From Glandiceps talaboti (taxonomy: Eukaryota; Hemichordata; Enteropneusta; Spengelidae), in contig NC_135562.1 in assembly GCF_964340395.1 (NCBI RefSeq), positions 21,075,392 to 21,097,891 on the forward strand: 22,500 nucleotides of DNA, given 5' to 3'. Numbering within the stretch: position 1 is the stretch's first letter; each line of letters opens with the position of its first letter. Under the pieces are notes generated by a model that saw nothing but the letters and a program-made list of their open reading frames with translations, ran no database searches and was not told the origin of the DNA. Below are positions 9,177 to 20,708 of this stretch, piece by piece. The translations under genes were made by a program, and so were the position numbers.

Positions 9177-9289
9177 TTGGTGTTACTATCTCAACAAACT
9201 CTCTACACCAACCCAGGGACTGTATCGGTGTAAGTATCTCAACAAGCTCTTGAGATAGTATAGTAAGTTTATTGAGATAGTAATACCAA
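9177..9289. repeat. Nested inverted repeat around TATCTCAA
   Basis: The outer arms, 9177-9201 and 9265-9289, are reverse complements at 22 of 25 positions. Inside them TATCTCAA (9235-9242) pairs perfectly with TTGAGATA (9250-9257). The same TATCTCAA word therefore appears four times in the order plus, plus, minus, minus. This could be a foldback transposon remnant, a cruciform-forming site or a hairpin RNA. The sequence supports the structure, not the role. Confidence 0.85.
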
Positions 9290-10808
9290 TATTAGTATCT
9301 TGGTTACTGCGATATTTGCCTTGTATGCCAATTTATTCTCAGAGTATGACGGTAATGGTGTAATAAGTTATGGAGAATACAAGCAATCCAAAAGACAAAT
9401 ATCAAAGTTTTTGTTATTAAAGGTGAAAGTAGGATGACACTTACGGGAACAAATAGCAAATGTATACGTCACAGTATCTGAATCCCTAAACTTCAGGTGC
9501 AGTATATGCAGGGTCAAGTCTATGTAATGTTCTGTCGAGGCTATCCATACGGATGCAAGTTTTTAGTAGAATCGTTGTTAATCATTTAAAACACTATCCA
9601 CTTGTTTCTGTTCCTTTTGTTGTCATTCTTACTTGAAAGTAGATTAAAGTTTTCTTTCTTTCTGTCTTTCCGGTTGTTGGTTCATGTGTAGACATGCCCC
9701 ATGGTATGACCTTTGAACCCAGTCTAGTTCCTATACAGTATCGTTACCATTTACACCTCCACTCTCAAAACCACGTTGACATCCAAACTACTTTGAACCG
9801 GTCTGTACAATTTCTATGAAAAGATTATGCTGTTGCTTCTTGTTAAACAGCGTTAGTACGTTTGTGTCATTCATATTACACTGTCTTTACGGGATTTCAA
9901 CACAAACAACTTATTTTTCACGATGATATAACGTTAGACCTCTTTGATGGTAGAATAGTTCTCATTTGCATACACTTACAATTGAGACCTGTAATTGGTG
10001 GACTCGTCATTTGCATCAAATACAATTACTAAAGTGAACCTTTTCAAAGAGAAATCCTGGCTACCTGAAATGTAAAGAGGGGTAATAAAAGTCCTAATAA
10101 ATCCGGTCGTGAGAAATGGAAGGTGCTTCTACAGGTGTCATCATAAGTTTCAATACAGGTACATAAACACGACGTGTAACAATTACAACGGGACAGGTGT
10201 GCATCTTCCGTCAGTCACAGCTAATACCTCTAATCAATTAAAACCTGCTAAATGGTCTAACGGACATGCACCTAGACCGCAGTCCCTTTATCATCGAGTA
10301 ACTATAGCTAACCACGTTGACACTCTCAATACGCTACATCAGGTTGTCCCTCTATCAGATACATAGATTGTTGTCAGCAAACAAATGAAAACAGTGTATT
10401 ACAAAAACTGACTTCAAATCTGACCATTGTTTTAAATGCGCATGTAATTTCAGTTTAAAACTGTAACGTTACTTTTCCTTACCCCATCAACTTATTTTTT
10501 TCTCCTACAATAAAATGAAAAAAGAAATATTGACTTGCCGACAGTTTTTCCAAGCAAACAATAATTTCCATGGTATGAATTTATATAACTAGATTGGAGG
10601 GTTTTTTAAAAAAAGAAAAAGGGGTGGCGTCATTTTTGTTAGAAAACTGGTCGATTCTGGCTTTCAAATGTTGAATGACCATGAAATAAACTATGATGCC
10701 TTAGTTACCATGCAAACATCCACGTTGCCTTGACGATTGACGCGGTATGACATCAAGCAACCATTCCATAAAAATATTTACATCAATTGACAAGCAAGAG
10801 TTATGAAA
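9290..10808. other. Unique non-coding DNA, motif scatter
   Basis: TGACCTTTGAACC (9707-9719) is a DR1 on the minus strand. ATTTGCAT octamers occur at 9964 and 10009. GTTACCATGCAAAC at 10704 is a poor X-box. A plus frame open from about 10076 to 10368 ends in TAG, with AATAAA at 10509-10514. It could be a terminal exon with a poly(A) signal, but it lacks an ATG and its length is ordinary for chance. Confidence 0.4.
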
Positions 10809-10825
10809 ACTGGCATCATGCCAGT
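10809..10825. promoter_or_regulatory. Perfect NFI-type palindrome
   Basis: ACTGGCATCATGCCAGT is a 17-bp palindrome with a single central C. Its CTGGC-N5-GCCAG core equals the two-half NFI (CTF) consensus. Binding is inference. Confidence 0.45.
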
Positions 10826-11794
10826 CGTAAATGATTATCACAAAGTATTGTTACCTGACGTAAGTGTTGGACGGATTTAGATATGATGTAAAATACATTA
10901 TGACAAAAACTTATGAAACCCTATAGTTCTTGTGACATCTGACAACGAAATGTTGACTATATCGAAGTATCTTTTTATTGCATTGGGAGTAAATTATAAA
11001 TCGTCGTAATTGGAACTATTTGAAGACTTGTCATCTGATGACGATGAGCTACCTATCATAATTACTCTCATGGGGGTCCAACCATTTACGTAAACCCTTT
11101 ACCGTTATGGAAGCAGGTCTAGTAGACCAGAGACTTTTCTTGGTAGCTAGCTACATCAAGCCAGGCAATCTAAACTACTGATTTTTTTTTAATTTACCAA
11201 CAACAGCTGTCCTAAATCTAAATGGATCTTCCGCTCTCGATTTGGGTCACGTGACATGGGGAATGTGATTACATCACAGGTTTTCATATCCACTAAATTT
11301 AGCTGAGTTGTTGCTAATTTCACATTGAGAACAGGTTTCTGTACTTCTAAGAACATAAGCCTTGGTTTGGTTAAGCGAGCTTCTTGAGATATTAAAACCC
11401 CGGATGTAAAACGAGGGAGGTCTCTGGGCTTGTAGGTACATTTATTTTACTAGCTAAATATATAACATTTGTTTATTACGGTCAAAATAATGACGTAAAA
11501 TTTCAATAAAATGATTCTATGAAAAAATAGGATTTATAAGCCTTAATTACTATGGTGACAATATCTACATCAGACAAGTTGTAACATCATTAATATTTAT
11601 GCATTCTTTGGATGAGTTTCAGTCGTTGGTGGTATACTTTGTATCGACAGGATACAAAACGATGGTTTCGTCGACATTTTAAGATGAAACGAATTCTCTC
11701 TTTATTATTCTACTCATACTAAGTTGTAGAGCGCTGTACACAGCTCACTGTCATCAATTTTATAATTACATTATTTTAATTTGATTTGATTTTG
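10826..11794. other. Unique non-coding DNA
   Basis: TGACGTAA occurs at 10856 and 11491, GTCACGTGAC at 11247-11256, and ATTACTATGGTGAC (11546-11559) is a weak X-box. No open frame is of note. Confidence 0.5.
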
Positions 11795-11928
11795 TTGATG
11801 ATGGTGGTGGTGGTGGTGGTGGTGGTGGTGGTGGTGGTGGTGGTGATGATGATGATGGTGGTGGTGGTGGTGGTGGTGGTGATGGTGATGGTGGTGGTGG
11901 TGGTGATGATGATGATGATGATGATGAC

Positions 11929-11968
<40 letters not shown>

Positions 11969-11978
11969 GTGGTGATGA

Positions 11979-12012
<34 letters not shown>

Positions 12013-12057
12013 GGTGGTGGTGGTGATGGTGATGGTGGTGGTGGTGGTGGTGGTGGT
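11795..12057. repeat. GGT/GAT triplet array, about 88 units
   Basis: A continuous triplet array of GGT and GAT with one GAC. The two unit types occur in blocks. A distinctive block order (GGT run, GAT, GGT, GAT, GGT run) appears near 11865-11903 and again near 12000-12057, so part of the array was duplicated as a unit. All three frames on both strands stay open, giving poly-V/M/T/I peptides that are not genes. Confidence 0.97.
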
Positions 12058-13924
12058 CGTTTTTTCCATTAGTTTATCATGGGTTTTAGTTTCTTGATAT
12101 GAAGGTGATGATGGTTACAGTATAGACTATACAAATGGCCATCTTATCCCCACCTGCGATATACGTGTACATTGGTATCCTATACAGGTACATACTACAC
12201 AGTACAACACTTCCAATGTTATCAGCCCAAAACATACAGTGTACTAATCATTTTCACAGATACGATACAACACTAAAACAAAGTCTCCAAATCTTTCCAG
12301 ACTCTATAACCGATAAAATGTGGAATGTATTACATACTAGCAGTGGTATTTAACCCCTGAGATAATCTCATCACGTGGTACACATGAATCTACCTGTAAC
12401 AAAGTCATCGTGATGACTATATCTCGACCGGACATGTGGACGTAGTATAGAAAGTATACTACAAGTATATTATTGTTTCTTCTTTACATTGAGTGAGACG
12501 GCGTTATTGACTTATTTTATCATGATTCACCGGAAGAGATTATATGATTTATATTGTAGAAATGTGTCTTCACTATCTTTGATTAATACATGGATTTGCT
12601 TATCGTTGGAAAAAACCAGCTGTTTTCTGACTTTAAAAAAAGTTTATGTGTTTTATTAAATTGTGTTTATTTGTTTGGTATTTACTGTTCTGTTTTCGCA
12701 TTAATTGATTCTCAGACCACCTTATGCCATGACATAATATACCAATGGCACGGTACAAGGTAGTTGTCCAGTAACCAACCCCGCCTTATTGATTTATCGT
12801 ATCGGTCTCGTGGAGAAGTAACACATAGTGGAGTCAGATTGGGTCAACTCCGACCAAGGGTCATCAACTCTTCCTCCACGTTATTCCCACGGTTGTTGCT
12901 TTTCTGTACTCGTGTTTTTTTTTATGTCGCCGGCTGACCATTACAGATAAGGGGGAGTGCTTTCAACTAGCGACGTCTATACATACGCGGTATGCAGGAC
13001 GTCCGGTTAGCAGACGTCAGGAAACGGACCAACTGTAATACAATAACACACACTCACATAGCTATGGTAATATACCAGCGACATTTAACCCTGCCAGTCT
13101 GGACAGTAAGACCAATTTAGCCATCGTCTGTTAACCTAGAGGTCACACAACATGTCGTCATGTCTGGCTTTTTCAGATACTCTCTACTTCAGACCACAGT
13201 CTATACTTCAGCTCTGTTTTTATTGCGATATTTGACCACAACTACGTTGAAGCGTGGCTCATTTCAAAACTCGGTGGCGGGAATATTTCCTCCCCGTGAA
13301 TACATTACACAGGCATCCTCTTTCTGAAATCGTGTCGGCGGGAAAATAGTGTCCATGAAATGTGATAAAGGACGTTTGAGAAGAACGATTTTAATTAGAC
13401 TTTTTCTATATAAGTAATACCACATGACTGCCCCAGTAGAATGCAGTATGTTGAGACCCGGAGATAAGATAATTTCTGGCTACCAAGGTCATACTGCCGT
13501 TTTAGGTGTCCTGGGTCGAAGTATGTCTGTATGTCTGTCGAGGACTCAACTCGACAGACTGCTGTCAACTTTGTAACAGAATGGGACTTGCTTATATGGT
13601 TTGGGTGCTGTCGAACTACAGGCAATGGGGTGGGGGTGGGGGTTGTCCTCCATCACTACTCTACCAACTCTTTGTGGCACTCAGCATGTACATTCTTTGT
13701 TACACGTAGCATTTGTTCTTTTGGAGAGCAATTCTTTTGACAGTATATGTGTCCTCAAATTTTCAAAATTTCAAAACCTCGACTACGAGTTGTCCAGAAA
13801 ACAGGCGTGGTTGACCTGTAATGTGTTTATTTCTAAACACACGTGGAGCGTCCGTCACATACACTACAACTTACGAAACTATGTAAACTATTTAGACAAA
13901 GGACTCCCCGCGAAGAGCAACTTT
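12058..13924. other. Unique non-coding DNA
   Basis: GTAGTATA-n5-TATACTAC (12442-12462) is a small hairpin. CACGTG occurs at 12372 and 13840. TGGCGGGAA (13275-13283) and GGCGGGAAAA (13337-13346) are E2F-type cores 60 bp apart on the same strand. Overlapping frames at 13395-13957 on both strands have no domain character. Confidence 0.5.
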
Positions 13925-13938
13925 GTTGCTATGACAAC
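13925..13938. promoter_or_regulatory. RFX X-box, GTTGCTATGACAAC
   Basis: Full X-box with one deviation (GACAAC) in the right half. It lies 215 bp before another X-box-like site at 14140. Confidence 0.4.
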
Positions 13939-15532
13939 AAATGGCCGTGGATTGTAATTTGCCCACATAGCCTCTTATCGCGTTTTACATGAGCTGAATG
14001 AACAGTACAGTACATTCATTATTAGAAGACGGAAACCGAAATGTCATATAGTGGTTTAATTTATTGGGGAAAATAAAATATATCTGCACTTTAGCAAAAT
14101 GATGGCCGATGTCATTTATATGTGGCCAAAAATAGGGTTGTTTCCAAGGGAACAGAAACCATGTGTCTTTTGTAAACTTTAATAGTTTGTAGGGTGATCA
14201 CTTATCGAATATAGTCGTCATGCTGTATTGTCAAGATTTTGACCGTAGTGAATACAACGTTATTGGTTTGTTTTGTCTGTTTGTGTATTTGCTTGGATGT
14301 TGAAATACCAGCAGATTGTACCTACCTACGTGTCACACACATTAATATTGTTGTTTCAAGTAGTTTGTCATATTATAACGTTTGACATTTTCCCCACCAA
14401 CTTGAAAACTAAGATCCAATGCCGTTGAAGTGTTCGAGTAAAAAAATCTTTGTTTTAAAAAAATCGCAATATCAACATATTGAGAAATTGAACACATAAC
14501 ATTGTTTACGACAAATATTTCAGATATTGTCTCCGTAAATGTTGAGTGTCATCAGCGTCTTGCTGTGTCTATTCTCATACTGACAATAAAGCGACAGAGA
14601 GAAAGGGTGATGATTTATAGAGTTATGTCTTGGAGTCGATTGTACTATTTGGCGATAAATCAGAATGTACAATACACATTGACAGGTGAAATCGTCTGCC
14701 AATCATTTCACCTTAGTCTGTAAAAACGAGACATTCCACCTCCATAGTTTAAAATTCAAATGTATATGATTTTTTCTCACTTCGACTCAGTAATTTAAAT
14801 AGGATTATCAGAAATACTGTTACGTTAAGATTGCAACCAAATACTTTCTTCAAAGAGCCCAAATTTATCAAATAAATCTCTGAAAATTCAAAATTGTCCA
14901 TGTTTCTGGTATTTGAGAGATTAAACAGGTGAGCGCTTGTCATTGAAATGGGTTAATGACTCCGGTATCATCGATTTGGATTGAGATAGCCATCGCTCGG
15001 AAGTTCAAGTTTCATTCATCCTATCGCCCGTGGGAGGTCCGCAAAATTGTGTGAATTATTGGCAGACAATTATCTCAAAATGGATGATTAACTCTACTTG
15101 AAAGTGTGATTTAAATAGTGGAGTTTGTATAGAGGTGTGATACACACCAGGAGACCCTACTCTTAAGATTGACAGGTAACCGCCTGGGTTTTTTTGCAAC
15201 TCTACTCGACCTACTTGCAAGTATTGGTGTACTGTATATGTCTACGATATATTGAAATCACACAAGGACAAAACGGTTTAATTAGTTTGCCTGGCTGAAC
15301 AAAAACAGTATGGGTAGCGGGTAGTTTAATGGTACACTTTGACGAATCTGAACTAACGTAAACGTCCACGCAAAAGTACATGTGACGTAATATCGCAAGA
15401 GTGCATGATGTCAACATAATTTGCATATGGAGCAGACGGTATATGACAAAATGTCAGAAGATGGCTATACTTAGTGTGAAGAAATCGGAATATCATAATC
15501 AGAGCGAGTAAGGGAGCGATAGAGAGAAAAAA
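13939..15532. other. Unique non-coding DNA
   Basis: GTTTCCAAGGGAAC (14140-14153) is a second X-box-like dyad. TGACGTAA occurs at 15383 and ATTTGCAT at 15419. CAG/GTGAGC at 14926-14934 resembles a splice donor ending a 9-codon ATG frame (14900), which is too little to call an exon. Confidence 0.5.
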
Positions 15533-15703
15533 GTGTATGTGTGTATGTATATGTGTGTATGTATGTGTGTGTGTATGTGTATGTGTGTATGTATGTATGT
15601 ATGTATGTATGTATGTGTGTATGTATGTATGTATGTATGTATGTATGTGTGTATGTATGTATGTATGTATGTATGTATGTGTGTATGTGTGTATGTGTGT
15701 ATG

Positions 15704-15735
<32 letters not shown>
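15533..15735. repeat. TATG/TGTG compound microsatellite
   Basis: Tetranucleotide TATG with scattered TGTG units, ending in ATATATAT and a pure TG run. Poly-C/V/M frames on both strands are shadows of it. Confidence 0.97.
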
Positions 15736-16265
15736 ATGTTCCATATTATTTTAATGTACAACTTCTAAAGAAGTAAAGTAGTAAAGCGTGCTGATTTAAC
15801 CCGATTTACACAATTTTTTTAGTTGATACAATATTGATCGTAACATTCACCAAGTAAAGCGCTCAATAGTGAACGGGGATAGAATATGTCATGTACTTGT
15901 TATGTCAAGCATAGAGTATTGGACAACACCGGTCACATACTATTGTGTACTATGAGTACCAACTTTACACCTGGCTGTTCTGTTTTGTGTCGGACATGTG
16001 GACTCACACTATGACGTTATCTTGAAAAACAATATAGCTGTTTTAATACCAGGTTAAACGTTTCCGCAGAGGAAGGATGTCGCCAAGCAGAAGTTGCTGT
16101 GCCTTCAAACTTTGACTGATAGCACGATGCATCGATGACGCGTCATGTAAGTGTGGAGGTGAGATCAACAGGTTTGGTTACGTAAGCATAACATGGGCAG
16201 GGACAGTCAGCGACCACGCTGTCAAACAACCTTACAGATAAACACAAACCGAAAAAAGCCAATGG
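15736..16265. other. Unique non-coding DNA
   Basis: No gene seen. A GAG/GTGAGA donor-like word near 16157 and a GTAAGT near 16146 have no supporting open frame. Confidence 0.5.
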
Positions 16266-16310
16266 AATTCATTCATTCATTCATTCATTCATTCATTCAT
16301 TCATTCATTC
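16266..16310. repeat. (ATTC)11 microsatellite
   Basis: Eleven perfect ATTC units. Confidence 0.96.
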
Positions 16311-17694
16311 AAAGGTGCCCATTTTCTTAAAAGGCAAATTATACACGTCTTTAACTTCTACTGAACTTGGCTGGAGGCGCCACTAAGTCAAACCGTGCCC
16401 TAGGTTTTCAACGTTAACAGCTAGACACAACCCTTTTACAGCAGTTGTATTGTACGTCGAAGAATTCCCCACCGTCTTAGGTGATTCTTCCCGTGTATTG
16501 TTCTAGACCATGTACGTCTTTACAATTTACCGGGCCCAATGATAATTCCAAGCAAACGACGCTAAATGTGAACGCCCCTATACAGGTGTCAAAGCTAGTG
16601 ACTATAGCTAGTGCTTACACTATTTTGAAAAGTAAAATACGAAATATGATATGTCTTGAATTGTTATCAATCGTTGTAACGTAAAATTGATTGAAATGTT
16701 GTACAAAGAAACCTACATGATTATTCGGCAGCGAAAACGTCACCGAAACTCGACACCTGCTGGAAGCGAAGATTTTCCCGCCATTCTTAAGATCTTAGCA
16801 AAAAATGGTGTTACAATCTTTTTAAGGATGAAACTAAGGTGACCTTTCTTGATTTCACTTACTAACAACCCCTAACCTGAAGGACTTCTTCTCGCCGTCA
16901 TCACGTACACGCTTACGCAACAAATAATGATGAAAAATAAACTTCTTGAAAAACGTTTCTGTTTTCCCCTCCGAGGTTATCGTTTTACAATATATAAATT
17001 GAACAGATGACCTTCGTAGTGTCTTTGTAAATGCCTGTGTATGTGTGTGTGCCCAACTTGACGAAGTGTTGACAGTTCTTCATTAACAAATAAATTCAAT
17101 TACACAGTGCCTTGAGATGTTTTTTGTCAAAGGTTGTTTTTGGCGGGAAATGCATCGTGTCAGAGTAGATAATCGATCCGAAAACAATCCCTTATTAAAG
17201 ACACTATTTTGTATTGATTTCATTATTTTCTCTTTTTCGATTGTTTTAAACTACAGTTCTGACTGTTTGTCTCTAAAATCACGTGACAAAACAAGTTCAA
17301 CGCTCGATTAATTTCCCGCCAACACAAAATTCATCAAAGATCGCCAGGTACGCCTAAATATTTTTGCTTGAAATTGCAACCTTTTGAATGATATAACGAC
17401 CACCAGATATCACCCACTCGTTATAAATGTACGAGCTATCAGGCTTAATAGGATACTTGATGGGTCACGTGACACATGTGATTGGATATTTGATAACGAG
17501 TAATAATATATATTTTTAAAAACACGTGATCAAACGACGGTAAGTGAAACGTGCATGTTTTGCACGTGTCTTTTTTATGCCTTCACGGCGATCATAAGAT
17601 GTCTTGATTACGGCAAGCGTCAATTGGAAGACGTTACAAATTGATTCTAAAATCAGCCAGTCACCCAAGTCAGTATTTCATGAACATATGTTAA
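16311..17694. other. Non-coding DNA with E2F-type sites and E-boxes
   Basis: ATTTTCCCGCCATT (16772-16785), TTTGGCGGGAAA (17139-17150) and ATTTCCCGCCAA (17311-17322) are E2F-type sites; the last two face each other. CACGTG occurs at 17280, 17466, 17523 and 17563. Frames at 16481-16684 and 17117-17311 are unremarkable. This may be a regulatory stretch, but no transcript start is evident. Confidence 0.45.
17139..17322. promoter_or_regulatory. Facing pair of E2F sites with E-box
   Basis: TTTGGCGGGAAA (17139) and ATTTCCCGCCAA (17311) are near reverse complements, 172 bp apart, and TCACGTGAC lies at 17279-17287 between them. E2F sites of this exact form drive S-phase promoters in animals. No adjoining gene was found. 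Confidence 0.35.
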
Positions 17695-17763
17695 ATACGT
17701 AACAATTTGATAGCTAAGTGGCTTGCAGGAATATAGCAAATTAGCTATCAAATTATTACGTAT
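17695..17763. mobile_element. Foldback / MITE-like hairpin
   Basis: The arms 17695-17717 and 17741-17763 are reverse complements at 22 of 23 positions, around a 23-bp loop. The left arm begins ATACGTAACAATTTGATAG. The near-perfect arms mean it is young or under selection. It could be a tiny MITE, a single terminal-repeat foldback or an RNA hairpin. A TA flank is present but no clear target-site duplication. The octamer ATGCAAAT follows at 17779-17786. Confidence 0.6.
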
Positions 17764-18241
17764 ATAATACATATATTTATGCAAATTAAAATGAAAACAT
17801 TATAATATATTACATTATCATAAAAGATAACTGTTCCTAACCATTTAGTAGAATGAACACAGTGCTGTATATCACAAGTGGACAGACTGCAACCTGTTTT
17901 TATGACTTTTATTCATGTTATTTATTTTGATTTTCGCATATTTTTATTTTTTGTAAATTATGCATGCCATATACCCACACCTTGAGCCCCCCCCCCCCCC
18001 CAAGGCAAGTATGGACGCACAAGAAAATTGTCATCTAGCAGTCGGACTAACGCAGTTATTTATCTGTCAATTACCTATTGGACTACGTTATTCACCCCCC
18101 CCCCCCCCCTCTTGCTAAATTCGGGATTTATGACGATTCAGATATTGACATTCATGCCGGGGTATTTAACACCTTTACCGGGATTTCTTACAAACTGTGT
18201 GATGGATTCATATCCTCTATACATGTGTTTGAATGTTTCTT
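17764..18241. other. AT-rich DNA with two poly-C tracts
   Basis: C runs of 15 lie at 17987-18001 and 18095-18109, about 108 bp apart. The sequence 17764-17980 is strongly AT-rich. A frame at 18028-18246 passes through the second C run and is not credible. Confidence 0.6.
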
Positions 18242-18315
18242 ATTGATTGATTGATTGATTGACTGACTGACTGACTGACTGACTGACAAACTGACTGACT
18301 GACTGACTGACTGAC

Positions 18316-18402
<87 letters not shown>

Positions 18403-18408
18403 CTGATT
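18242..18408. repeat. TTGA / CTGA tetranucleotide array
   Basis: Blocks TTGA, CTGA (18261-18318 with one CAAA break), then a long TTGA block. On the minus strand it encodes NQSI and VSQS repeats, which are not a gene. A short TTCATTCATT tail follows. Confidence 0.97.
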
Positions 18409-20376
18409 CTTTCATTCATTTTAGTCTTCTTTTAATTTCATTCATTTTGTATCTAGCTATCCATTGATCCACTTTAGAAACCAGTGGTTTGGATAGTCAT
18501 ATAACACCTTCCCCACTAAACAGTAACTCGATCAAGTAGACATATGTAGTAATATGTCGATAAAATAACAACCTTAAAGACCCTCTAGGTAAATTGTTCA
18601 ACATTCGCTGTTTTTTGTTGGCACGAAGTTGTCTTTTTGTAATCCTAGGTGTCAGCCTCGTCATATAGTTATATTTACGCTAGCAGACTTTGAAGATTGT
18701 AACGTATAGCATCCCTGACCAGTAACATACATCATAGTGTACGCTTTAACCAAGTGACTTACAAGGCAATAACATATTCTTTAGCGAGTACAAAATCGGG
18801 ATAAAAAAGGCTGTCGTTAAAATTGGATAAAGACATTGTGTTACTAAATGCCTATGATTATATTGAGTCAGTTCTCCGACTTTAGTGCAAGAATTTACAA
18901 TGTGTAGAATTCCTATATAATGAACGATTATGATTTGGAAGAGTGTAAATTACAACCGATATATATATACCTGCGATGGAACGTTCTATAAACCATGTCA
19001 GATGTCACGGGGACAACACGTGACGCAATATATAATATACAATACGCACACTCGCGAAATGTGACTGAAACGCACATCATTTTGTTTGCATATTTCCACC
19101 AATTTTCCATCATCAATTTATATGAAATGAGTTAACATTGATATTATATCCGAAGGGAAAAACGTCAGAACGTAATCACATAACGATGTGGCATTTATTT
19201 GATGATTGTTTCTCGGGTAAACGAACATATTTTCGATAAGCTTACGTCATCAAAATGCATATAAAGGCGAATATTTGGTAAACATTATATGTAACATGTA
19301 TAAGGCAGTGGAGGTTTATTGCTGCAAAGTTCAAGAGCCATTTTAGACGTCTTTATAAATCCGGGCACTATCATGACGTCATAGATAAAATGCTAAAATT
19401 CCTCTATATGTGTCTACTTCGCTTAATATTCTTCAACCCTTTTTATGCAAGTAACATAGATATAATGATTGAGAGTATTTCCTTAACTACTGCCCTTGAC
19501 TCACATACAACATGGAACGATTGATACTTCCGCCAAGCTTCCGAAACGGAATACGATATCAGAATTAGTGGCCTATGAACATGTCATTAAAAGTTACTGA
19601 CCGTCTGATACTGGTTAATTGTTTAACTGTGGTGAATCAATGTATTGAGTAAACGATTGTTCAATAAACGCCTTTGTAATATCCGGGCATGCATCAACTG
19701 CACGTGCTGACTCAGCATTACCAAATTCAAATTATGGTTGGTCACGTGCTAACTCGCAAAATGTGCTGGGCGCCAAAAAAAGATTCGAAGAGCATTTTAG
19801 TTTTTTCCCGTGTCTTCTTGTCATATTTCAGTTTTATTACAGCCTAGAGGTATAGAACAGAAGAGATTCTAGTGACATTGTAGAAACTTTAATTACCTAT
19901 ATTCAATAAATCATACGTCTCAGACAAAATGAGATATAATGACAATTTTCTCCTCACACAAACGGAGTTGCGCAATCGTAATATGTATTTTCTTGTTTTT
20001 GTTTTGAAACAAACTAAAAATGATTGCATGCTACTTGAAAAGAACAATTCCCGCGTAATAACAGATATTACTTTTTTTTTAAATAATTTCATTCACGCGA
20101 AGTAACGAACAGCCAAATTCAACTAATGTACAATAATTTAATACGCATGTTTCATTTTTTTAAAGGCAAGCCCACCACGTTAGATATGTGTTTCGCTACG
20201 TGTCTTCAATCTGTTGCTTAGCAACGAGTACATTGTAATGGTGTACTGTTTGACAGAGGATAGTATTGGCGTGCGCAATGTGCTCGTCACGTGATTGCGG
20301 TCAAATGTTTTGTACTAAATTAAATTTTATAAACATTCCCCATGTCAATTCCATCACGTCTTGAATTCATGGATCG
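18409..20376. other. Unique non-coding DNA, motif-rich
   Basis: It holds CACGTG at 19017, 19701, 19743 and 20288, TTACGTCA at 19242, TGACGTCA at 19374, and an X-box GTTGCTTAGCAAC at 20213-20225. GACATAT-n6-ATATGTC (18539-18558) and GTTAATTGTTTAAC near 19615 are small dyads. Open frames are short and non-ATG or featureless. Confidence 0.5.
20213..20225. promoter_or_regulatory. RFX X-box, GTTGCTTAGCAAC
   Basis: A perfect 13-bp dyad with a one-base spacer, which the X-box consensus permits. Confidence 0.4.
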
Positions 20377-20420
20377 AAACAATGTTGATGACGTCAAAAC
20401 AATGTTGATGACGTCAAAAT
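20377..20420. promoter_or_regulatory. Tandem CRE: 20-bp unit twice, each with TGACGTCA
   Basis: Unit AATGTTGATGACGTCAAAAC occupies 20381-20400 and repeats at 20401-20420 with only its last base changed. TGACGTCA, the full CREB/ATF site, falls at 20389 and 20409. The duplication is certain. CREB/ATF use is inference. Confidence 0.6.
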
Positions 20421-20708
20421 GTATACATGTGTATGAAAAAACGCCATTGCGGCAAAAAATAGACAATAATATATTTTGTAGCATTTTAAGTTAAACGTAT
20501 TTTAGTTACCCAATTGATTAAATAATACTCGATATCAGGAATAATTTCAATTTGTGTCTGTATTTCTATATGGCCTTGGATCATGAGTTACAGTAGCTAG
20601 TAGCTTGTTCCATGCTGTAAAGGTTAGCATAGCATATTTTGGAGGATATTGTGTATCAAGTCCTGGGTAAACGGCTGTGTAACAACATTAGTCTGTTAGA
20701 TTTAATAG
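20421..20708. other. Unique DNA before the SINE
   Basis: AT-rich; no gene or repeat seen. Confidence 0.5.

Noticed and set aside
10076-10368. Possible terminal exon followed by AATAAA at 10509
   Set aside because: No ATG, no strong polypyrimidine tract before a candidate acceptor, and AATAAA is common in AT-rich DNA.
11776-12097. Open frames across the GGT/GAT array
   Set aside because: Triplet repeats leave all frames open; the peptides are homopolymeric.
13601-13957. 118-codon plus-strand frame
   Set aside because: Overlaps other frames on both strands, mixed composition, no domain or good start context.
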